Positions 1 through 7,900 of a DNA stretch of 64,000 nucleotides are shown here, in pieces. Below the pieces are notes generated by a model. The model had not been told where the DNA came from. It saw only the letters and a list, made by a program, of their open reading frames with translations, and searched no databases. Position 1 is the stretch's first letter. Every line of letters begins with the position of its first letter. Position numbers and translations under genes: made by a program. Source of the DNA: an uncultured Akkermansia sp. (GTDB lineage Bacteria > Verrucomicrobiota > Verrucomicrobiia > Verrucomicrobiales > Akkermansiaceae). Where the stretch lies: assembly GCA_905200945.1 (NCBI GenBank), contig CAJKMG010000012.1:1-64000 (forward strand), written 5' to 3'.

Positions 1-53
1 CCCGTGTTGCCCGCGTGAAAGGCGGGAGTCCTGGACCGCTAGACGAACGCGAC
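1..53 (-). tRNA. tRNA-Glu (TTC), 5' part only
   Basis: Read on the minus strand, the first 53 bases give the 5' part of a tRNA: acceptor strand GTCGCGT, a D arm, an anticodon stem TCCCGC/GCGGG enclosing the loop CTTTCAC (anticodon TTC, Glu), and the start of the variable loop and T arm. The T loop and 3' acceptor strand lie before the window starts. The D arm GTCTAGCGGTC is typical of bacterial tRNA-Glu. Confidence 0.85.
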
Positions 54-140
54 TTTTAGGTTTGCAGGGACTGCGCGGCGAAGTAAATACTACCGGAAGC
101 CGAAAGGCAAGAATTATTTGAATCCGAGTTAAAAAAATCG

Positions 141-1550
141 TTATTTTCCTTCCGGTATGTGGGAGTCGTCGTAATCGTCCAGCCTGTGCTGCCAGAGGTA
201 GTGCCGCGTTTGCTGGACAAGCACGCCGGAAAGTGCCAGCAGGGAAATAAGGTTGGGCAGGGCCATCAGGCCATTAGCGCAGTCTGCAAAAATCCATACC
301 AGTTCTATTTTAGAGACGCAGCCGATGAAAACCGCCGCCACCCAGATGACGCGGTAAGGCGTGATCAGCCGGATGCCACCCAGATATTCCAGTGCTTTTT
401 CTCCAAAGTAAGACCACCCCAGAATGGTGGAAACCACAAAAGTAACCAGGCTGAGCGTGAGCAGAGGGGAGCCTATATAAGGAATTTTGCTGAATGCCAG
501 CGTAGTAAGCCTGGGGCCGTCCGTGCAGGAAATGTCCGGATGCGCGATGATGCTGGTGGTCAGCACAATTCCCGTCAGGGCGCAGATGATGACGGTATCC
601 CAGAAGGGGCCGCTGGAAGAGATAAGAGCCTGCCTGACGGGGTTGCGGTTCTGTGCTGCGGCGGAAGCGATGGCTGCGGACCCCAGGCCGGCTTCATTGG
701 AAAAGAGCCCCCGGGCTACACCGGTTCTCATGGCTGCCATGACGGCAGCCCCTGCTGCACCCCCGGCGGCGGCTTCCCCCGTGAAGGCGCAATCCAGAAT
801 ATACCGAATGGCGGGAAGAATGTACTCCGCCTGTACGGTCAGAATATACAGGCATCCCAGGATATAGATGACGGCCATGACCGGAACGAAGAAAGCACAT
901 ACCCTGGCAATGCCCCGGATGCCTCCCAGCATCACCAGCGCCGTTAATGTCGTCAATGCAACGGCTGTTCCCCAGGAAGGAATGGAAAAGGCGTGGTGGA
1001 GCTGTTCCGCAGCTGCGTTCCCCTGCGTCAGGTTGCCGATACCGAAAGCGGCAATGGCCGTGAAGACGGCGAAGGCTGTACCCAGCCATTTGCTGTTCAG
1101 ACCGCGTTCCAGCACGAACATGGGGCCGCCGCTCATATTGCCGTCCTTGTTCTCCACCCGGTATTTGATGGCGAGCAGCCCTTCCGAATAACGGGTTGCC
1201 ATTCCCAGCACGCCCGTCAGCCAGCACCAGAAGACGGCTCCGGGGCCTCCGGCGGCAATCGCCACGCCCACGCCGATGATATTCCCGGCGCCGATGTTGG
1301 CGGCCAGGGCCACCATCAGGGAACTGAACGGGGAGATATCCCCTTTGTCCGTATGATCTTTCACAAAATACAATTTCAGGGCCTTGAGCAGATAACGCTG
1401 CGGAAACCGCAGGATGGCGGTGAGGTACAGGTGCGTGCCCAGCAGCATGATGAGCAGGGGCCAGCCCCACAGGAAGCTGCTGAAAGCGGACAGCCAGGAC
1501 GTGAGAGCGTCCCCGGTCTGGAAAAAGGCATTTTGGAGGGCATCAAGCAT
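141..1550 (-). CDS. Alanine:cation symporter family protein (AGCS)
   Basis: A 469-residue inner-membrane carrier with about ten to eleven hydrophobic segments. The family hallmark is clear near residues 85-110: NIGAGNIIGVGVAIAAGGPG followed by a Trp-containing helix. The segment GLFSNEAGLGSAAIASAAA (about residues 285-303) is the second AGCS signature. The family co-transports alanine or glycine with sodium or protons. The start MLDALQNAF gives the usual family length. It is a lone gene between tRNA-Glu and the GNAT remnant, so the exact amino acid carried cannot be deduced. Confidence 0.9.
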   Translation of the reverse strand: MLDALQNAFFQTGDALTSWLSAFSSFLWGWPLLIMLLGTHLYLTAILRFPQRYLLKALKLYFVKDHTDKGDISPFSSLMVALAANIGAGNIIGVGVAIAAGGPGAVFWCWLTGVLGMATRYSEGLLAIKYRVENKDGNMSGGPMFVLERGLNSKWLGTAFAVFTAIAAFGIGNLTQGNAAAEQLHHAFSIPSWGTAVALTTLTALVMLGGIRGIARVCAFFVPVMAVIYILGCLYILTVQAEYILPAIRYILDCAFTGEAAAGGAAGAAVMAAMRTGVARGLFSNEAGLGSAAIASAAAQNRNPVRQALISSSGPFWDTVIICALTGIVLTTSIIAHPDISCTDGPRLTTLAFSKIPYIGSPLLTLSLVTFVVSTILGWSYFGEKALEYLGGIRLITPYRVIWVAAVFIGCVSKIELVWIFADCANGLMALPNLISLLALSGVLVQQTRHYLWQHRLDDYDDSHIPEGK

Positions 1551-1627
1551 ACCGGAGGGATTCTAGGGAAAAGTAACGTGGTGACAAGCCCTTAAACGGA
1601 TGAGAGAGAAAGGTTTTTCACGATGTT

Positions 1628-1825
1628 ATGAATCCCGGACTGGAGTTTTTCCTTTTTGGGGAATCAGTTTCAGGAAAAATGGACAAGGAGAAATACAGGA
1701 ACTGCCTGTATATTGAAATTATGCCGGAGGAGAGCAGGAACGCCGCTTTTTATGAGAAGCGCGGCTTCCGGGTTATGGAAGATGTCATAGCCATGCGGCT
1801 GTGCAATTTTTCAAAAAGGAGCTGA
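1628..1825 (+). pseudogene. C-terminal remnant of a GNAT acetyltransferase
   Basis: A 65-codon frame whose last 35 residues match the end of a GNAT fold: the acetyl-CoA binding end SRNAAFYEKRGFRV followed by the final strand. The first two thirds of a normal GNAT (about 150 residues) are absent, and upstream DNA in this frame shows no acetyltransferase sequence. It is therefore read as a truncated leftover and not as a working enzyme. The first 28 residues look unrelated. Confidence 0.55.
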
Positions 1826-1990
1826 TGCGGATTGCCGGGGAAAGGTTTCCTGCGGGTGTCCGGGGCAGCCGTTGTCTGCCGGATATATCCGTTTTTCAGC
1901 ATATTTTTCCGGAAGTCCGCTTCTTATGGCTGAAATCCGCAGTCAAGAAACTGCGGTCTGCCTCAGAGTGTTTTCCCTGGCCAGGGTACA

Positions 1991-2035
1991 GTAAACCCGC
2001 GGGAATCCTTTCGGATTTTGGCTCCGCGGGTTTAC
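1991..2035. terminator. Stem-loop terminator after glsA
   Basis: A 12-bp stem GTAAACCCGCGG/CCGCGGGTTTAC with an inner GAATCC/GGATTT helix lies 14 bases beyond the glutaminase stop. The T-run is weak on both strands, so it is a good hairpin but only a fair intrinsic terminator. It most likely ends the gadC-glsA transcript. Confidence 0.6.
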
Positions 2036-2049
2036 CTTCTCATCCCGGA

Positions 2050-2991
2050 TCAGCTCCGGAAAAGGTTGAGATTCAATTCCCTGATGATGGATTGAAGCGC
2101 AGCCTGCCCCTTGACGGTATTTCCTGCGGGATCCAGGGGAGGCGAAAAGGCCGCCATAGCCAGCTTGCCGGGAGCTACGGCCACCAGGCCGCCGCCTACG
2201 CCGGATTTGGCCGGAAGGCCGGCCTTGTACATCCAGTCCCCTGTGGAATCATAGAGGCCAGACATGCACATTTCCGCCAGAATGGGGGGAACATTCTCCT
2301 CCTTTACCACACGCTTCTTGCTGACGGGATTGATCCCGCCGTTGGCGTAGCAGGCGCCCATCAGGGCCAGCTGGGAAGCTGTGATATTCAGGGAACACAT
2401 GCGGGTGTACAAATCCACAATCATGGGCGGCGTATTGTAAAAATAGCCGTAGCTGTCCAGCAGCCAGGCAATGCCGCGGTTGTGCTGGTTGGTAGCGCTT
2501 TCCGACTTGTAAATCTCCTGGTTCACGGTCAGGGCCGCGTTGGCGAAGTTATTGAAATTGTGGATCATGTTCCCCCATATTTCATCGGAATCCGAACCAT
2601 TGACCAGGCTGACCGTTGCCATGGCCCCCGCGTTAACCAGGGGGTTAAGGGGCTTGCCGCCGTGCAGCTCAACCGCCATCACGGAGTTGAAGGGTTCCCC
2701 GGTGGGGTCCGCTCCGATCTTCGCGCGCAGCTGCTTCATGCCGATCAGATCCATGACGTAAGCCAGGTTGAATGCCTTGGAGATGGATTCAATGGCAAAG
2801 GGCGTGTTCGCGGAGCCTGCGGTCAGCAGGTCTCCGTTGACGGTGACCACGGCAATCGCCAGCAGGTCGGAAGGCACCTGGGCCAGGGCGGGAATGTACG
2901 AGGCGTTTTTGCCTCCCTGGACGGTTTTGGCGTAGGCGTATGCGTTATCCAGGGCCGTCCGGATCTGTTCATTGGAAGGAATGTTACTCAT
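2050..2991 (-). CDS. glsA: Glutaminase A
   Basis: Hydrolyses L-glutamine to glutamate and ammonia in the cytoplasm. The 313-residue protein has the serine-dependent beta-lactamase-like glutaminase fold. The catalytic SxxK motif is SISK at about residues 69-72, and the family block LNPLVNAGAMATVSLV follows. The ATG at 2991 is preferred over upstream in-frame ATGs because it gives the family length and because ATGAGTAA contains the stop of the upstream gadC gene (8-bp overlap). This suggests translational coupling with the antiporter. With gadC it resembles the YbaS-GadC glutamine-dependent acid-resistance system: ammonia from glutamine buffers the cytoplasm and glutamate is exchanged out. Confidence 0.93.
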   Translation of the reverse strand: MSNIPSNEQIRTALDNAYAYAKTVQGGKNASYIPALAQVPSDLLAIAVVTVNGDLLTAGSANTPFAIESISKAFNLAYVMDLIGMKQLRAKIGADPTGEPFNSVMAVELHGGKPLNPLVNAGAMATVSLVNGSDSDEIWGNMIHNFNNFANAALTVNQEIYKSESATNQHNRGIAWLLDSYGYFYNTPPMIVDLYTRMCSLNITASQLALMGACYANGGINPVSKKRVVKEENVPPILAEMCMSGLYDSTGDWMYKAGLPAKSGVGGGLVAVAPGKLAMAAFSPPLDPAGNTVKGQAALQSIIRELNLNLFRS

Positions 2992-4552
2992 GGGATATGG
3001 AATGGCTAGGGGTTGCTGCGGAATGGGAACCATTGTTTTTCTCCCATCCGAAGGGTTCAAAGGCGTCTTCGGGATCCACCGGCCGTTTCCAGGAGGGTTT
3101 GGCCATGGCATGGATGATGAAGGGGATACCCGCGAAAATGAAGGTGCCCACCACCAGAAGAAGAACGTACATGGTACTGCTGCCTACGGTGATTTGGTTC
3201 GGCGGGATGAAGCTCACCAGGAAAGCCGCCAGGCTTGCCAGGAGGCCGAGGCCCCCGACAACCCACATTCCGAAGGTTCTGCCGCCGGGAATGCGGAAGG
3301 TGCGGGGCGTATTCGGTTCCCGGTAGCGCAGGTAAATGCCGGACGCGAACATCAGCATGTACATGATAAGGTACAAGATGATGGTCAGCTGGGAAATAAT
3401 CTGGTAGGCGGATTGCACGGAAGGCATAATTACAAACATGATGGAAAGCAGGGTGACGATTCCCCCCTGAATAAGCAGGATGCCCATCTGGACGTTATTC
3501 TTGTTCCGCTTCTGCATGACGGGCGGAAGGTTGCCGGCCAGGCCCACCTGGTACAGGCCTTTTGAGGGGCCTCCCACCCATGCGGTTACCTGGGCCAGAA
3601 CGCCTACGGCCAGCGCAAGCGCCAGAATCCAGTTCATCCAGCCGAGGCCGAAGAAGCTGAAGTAGCTGTCATAAGTAATCAGCAGGCTCTGCACCAGATT
3701 AATCTGGGAATTGGGAATGATGAAGCCGATGGCCAGCGTGCCCAGAACGAAAATAAGCACCGTAATGATGGCGGAAATCAGAATGGCCAGCGGATAATTG
3801 CGGCCGGGATTATTCACATCCTTCACATGCACGGCGGACATTTCCATCCCTGCGTAAAACAGGAAGATGCTGGCTGCCAGAACGAGGTTGTTGAAATTGC
3901 TCATGTCCGGCACCAGCTTGTCCCAGCTCATATCCAGCAGGATCGGGTTGCCCCCGGCCCAATAGCTCAGGCCCAGGAGGATCAGGATGGCTCCGGGAAT
4001 GATGGTTCCGATGATGGTTCCCCATTTGGTGACGCCTGCGGAAGTCTCCATGCCGCGCAAATTGAGCAGGGTTGCCGCCCAGTACACGCACAGCACCACG
4101 ATGAGGACATACCATTTATTGGCGGCAAGAGCTTCATCCCATCTTTGCCCGGGACCCATGAAAGCCAGGGAAACGGCGGCGAATGTCAGAACGGTAGGGA
4201 ACCAGATGGTGCTTTCAATCCATTGCAGCCAGATGGCCAGGAATCCCCATTTCTTTCCGAAAGCCTCGCCTACCCAGCGGTAAACGCCGCCTTTTTGAGG
4301 CCATCCGGTAGTAAGTTCCGCGGCCACCAGGGACACGGGCACCAGAAAGAAGACCGCAGCGAAAATATAATAAAAAACGGAACTCAGTCCGTAAGTGCTT
4401 TCCGCAGGCATGCCGCGCAGGCTGACAATGGCGGAGACGTTGATCATGGCGAGCGTAAATACTCCCATGCGGAGGACGGATTTTACCGCCGGAGCGTTAT
4501 TGGTTGCTGCGGGGCCTGTTGGAGAAGCCCCTGGTTGAGTCGTATTATTCAT
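2984..4552 (-). CDS. gadC: GadC-type glutamate/GABA (glutamine) antiporter
   Basis: A 522-residue APC-superfamily transporter with about 12 membrane helices. Specific GadC-like blocks are visible: SAVHVKDVNNPGRNYPLA (compare SATHVNEMSNPGRDYPLA in E. coli GadC), FIIPNSQINL, the FRIPGG motif before the last helices, and SFIPPNQI. GadC exchanges external glutamate or glutamine for internal GABA or glutamate. Its 3' end overlaps glsA by 8 bp, so both are probably made from one transcript. No glutamate decarboxylase is present in the window, which favours a glutamine/glutamate role here. The N-terminal 20 residues are Pro/Thr/Ala-rich and disordered. Confidence 0.88.
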   Translation of the reverse strand: MNNTTQPGASPTGPAATNNAPAVKSVLRMGVFTLAMINVSAIVSLRGMPAESTYGLSSVFYYIFAAVFFLVPVSLVAAELTTGWPQKGGVYRWVGEAFGKKWGFLAIWLQWIESTIWFPTVLTFAAVSLAFMGPGQRWDEALAANKWYVLIVVLCVYWAATLLNLRGMETSAGVTKWGTIIGTIIPGAILILLGLSYWAGGNPILLDMSWDKLVPDMSNFNNLVLAASIFLFYAGMEMSAVHVKDVNNPGRNYPLAILISAIITVLIFVLGTLAIGFIIPNSQINLVQSLLITYDSYFSFFGLGWMNWILALALAVGVLAQVTAWVGGPSKGLYQVGLAGNLPPVMQKRNKNNVQMGILLIQGGIVTLLSIMFVIMPSVQSAYQIISQLTIILYLIMYMLMFASGIYLRYREPNTPRTFRIPGGRTFGMWVVGGLGLLASLAAFLVSFIPPNQITVGSSTMYVLLLVVGTFIFAGIPFIIHAMAKPSWKRPVDPEDAFEPFGWEKNNGSHSAATPSHSISHE

Positions 4553-4968
4553 TGGTTTATTCCGGGTTGAGAATTGGGACGGCGTAAAGAAAGTGCCGAC
4601 ACCGGCCTTATCTGGACGACCAGGAGGGAAACCCTTTCGTTGAAGGGATGATGCAGATAGGACCGCCGGAGTTTGTCTTAACGGAGGCCGGAGAAGTTTT
4701 TCAGCCCGTCCACATGGTCATCTGGCCGGCAGTGGATGCGGGGGATGTCAGGCAGTGCGGAAAAACATGGTTATTCCCTCCGGATGTTTGGAATAAATAT
4801 ATATTTTAAAAAAAATATTGATTGGTAATAATTTATTGTAATTAATAACAATTATTCAAAAATGAATCATTGATCTGTTCCGTTTTCCGAGATACATAAG
4901 AATAGTGAATATAGAGAAGTGTTGTCTTCTTTGATGTTCGTCCCTTAATCGTCAATTATCTGGATTTT
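4553..4968. other. Intergenic region before the RHS gene, with a short open frame
   Basis: Two parts. From 4588 to 4809 one plus-strand frame stays open (ATG at 4648) and would encode up to 73 residues ending in DVWNKYIF; it has protein-like composition but I recognise no family, so it may be a decayed gene end. From about 4800 to 4968 the DNA becomes strongly AT-rich, marking the left edge of the RHS island. A weak promoter-like pair, TTGTCT at 4922 and CTTAAT 16 bases later, precedes the RHS start. No ribosome binding site is evident. Confidence 0.4.
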
Positions 4969-7900
4969 ATGAAAGATCAACAGGTTCAGCGTCATGCGGA
5001 TTCTCTGCCTGATAATTCCCTCACAGCGTCCGGAGGTGGGCCGGCTCCGTTTGACAAAGAGGCCGGGGCGTTCAGCGGCAGCTGGGACTGGGGGATTGTC
5101 GTTGATCCGCTCGGCCCGGGGGAAACGGCGGAGTGCCGTCTGATGCTGGGGGTGGATGATAACGGCTCTCTTACTGTTGACGGCGAGGGAATTTTCATTC
5201 CTGGGGAGGGCAAATACCATGGAGGGTCTTATAGGGAAAGAAGCTTGAGCTTCCCCATTGAACCGGGACCGCACCGCGTGCACATGACTTATGAGAACGT
5301 GGCTGTTCCTCCTGAATGGACTAATCTCGCCATCCTTAATTATTCCATTGAAGTCCTGGTTTCGGATGGAACCTCTTCATCCTCCTATCAGCCGGATGAA
5401 GGTTATCCGGAACCCGTAAGTACGGAAGATGAGGGGGAAGACGTGCCGTGTGAATGTGGGGAGGAGGCTGCTGGCGGCAATGGCTCCCAAAGCAGTTCCA
5501 GTTCTCCCTGTCCGGAGGAAGACAACGGAGAAGGGGATAACGGTGAAGATGGGGCTCCCTGCACCTGTGAAAACAATGAGGGCGGCAGCAGCAGCTCTTC
5601 GGCACGCGGCGCGCGCTCTTCCTCCACCCTTTATGGTTCGTCGACCGCCGGCAGGCGCGTGGTCGCCCGGACGCTCAAGACGGAAATGATCTGGCGTACC
5701 AATTTCGGCTCTTTCCGGGGCATGACGGGTCTGCCTCAGGGATTGCTGGAAATGGTAGGGTACACATTCTCGGCTGAGCTCTGGTCCCCACGTGCGCTTC
5801 ATTACTGGCATCCGATGACTCGTGAAATCATCTCCGCGCCATCATCGGGCATCGGGGCGAATACCGCTTTCCAAATCAGGAGCGGCGGAACTGCCATTAA
5901 CTACTACTGTTACGCGGATGGAGACGGCAGCAGGGTTGACAGCGTGGCCCCCATTGCAGGATCCGCCAAGCGCGGGGGCTCGGCGTGGTTCGGGAGGAGA
6001 TCCGCTTCTCCGGCAAGGGCGGGAGAATTCTGCCTCAGTATCCGTTCAAACGCGGGCAATACCGTTAACTATACCGCCGGCGCGGCCTCTTCCTTGAAAT
6101 ACGCCACCGGCTACACCGCTAAAAACGGCGCGGCTTACACAAGAGAAGAATTTGACGGAAAGCTGGATATCGTGCGGGCTTCGGACGGAAGCATCCGGCA
6201 GATATGGAACCTGTGGGACGGACTCGCCAACATTGAAAATGTCACGGAGTCCGGTTACCGCATCGCCCTCTATCTCCCCGAACAGGTGGGCGGGAAAGAC
6301 AGTTCCACCGGCCTTTATTCCGTCACGGGCGACCCCTTTAAAACCTTCACAATTACTGGGGACGCGGCTGCGGGCAGACTCTCCGTTACCGAACAGACCG
6401 CCGGGCGCGCGCCCTACACCACCCGCTACTGGCAGGGAGCCGACGGAGCATGGAACATGGCGCAGGGGGAAGGAGAAGACGCCATATTCACTCTGAAAGA
6501 AAAGCAGATCGTTTCGCCCGGCACGTGGAAACTCATCACCACCATCCAGCGGGGGGAAAACGGCGCTCCCATCTCCCGCGTCTGTGAGACCTATGCCGTC
6601 ACCCGCAATGGCAATTTGTGCACCAGCCGTATTGAAGGCTACGGAACGGACTATGCCCGGGAAACGACTTACGAGTACACCGGCATGGGAAAAATCGCGA
6701 AGGAAACTGCTCCTGACGGAAGTGTCAAAACGTGGGCATACGACCGTTTCGGCCGTGAAATCGTGTCCAGCGTCCCCTGGGCGGAAGCCGGCGATAAGGT
6801 CACTTACACCACGTATCGGGACCAGACGCAGGCGGATCCGGATATCCTCACCCAATGGGTGACGTTGACGGCCACTGCGGCGGAACTTTGGCGCGCGGAT
6901 TACACCTACGTTGAGAAAAATCATGTGCGGCGCGTGGAAAAACGCACCACCGCATTGGGGGAAGAAAACGTGCGTCTGGAAGTGAAGGAATCCTGGCTCG
7001 GCACGGCTCCCAATGTTTATGCCCGCGGACGCCTGAAGATGAAACAGGGCATGGACGGCATTCAGACGCATTATTTTTATGAAGAGACGGACCGGTACGG
7101 AGCCCTTTACAAAGTGACCGCGGAAACGCGGATAGCGGGAGAGAGCGTCCCCGGCCTGAGCTCGCGGAAGGTTACTTACGTCTCCGGCCAGGGCAATAAC
7201 ATGCGTTATGAGCAATACGCCCGGCTGGCCGATGGCGCCTGGTCCATGACGGACGCGTCTTCTTATGAATATGACGTTGAGAACCGTTGGGTAAAGCGCA
7301 CCCGCGCCAATGGGCGCGTTTACGAGCGCATGATGACCTGCTGCGGCCCGTTGTGGGAGAGGGATGAAAATGGAGTGACCACTTCCTATTCCTACAATAC
7401 GGCCCGCCAGCTGGTGGAAACCATCCGTTCAGCCGTTACGGACGGGGAAACCATGATCACTCCGGAAACCATCACGAGCTATACCCGTGATGCCCTCGGT
7501 AAAATTACCTCCCTGCGCAGGGATGCAGGCCCCATGACGACGGTGGAAAGCCGGGAATACGATTTGCTGGGGCGCCTGATAAGGGAAACCGATATTCTGG
7601 GGCGCACCACCGTCCGCTCTTATAGCGGGGATGGCCTGGTAGAAACTGTTACCACGCCCGCCGGCGCTACGTTCATCACCCGGAAAAGCCCTTCCGGAAC
7701 AGTAGTGCGGCGTTACGGCACCGGGCAGCAGGATATCCTTTATACCGTTGAGGCCACGGCGGAAGGGATCCGCACGACGGAGGCTGTGCCGGGCGGGGAG
7801 GGGGGAGAGCCCCGCGTCGTGACGGGAAGCTCCACCGTCAACGGCTTTGGCGAGCTTGTACGGATTGCTGCCGCCAATACCCTGAATGGGGAAAACGTGC

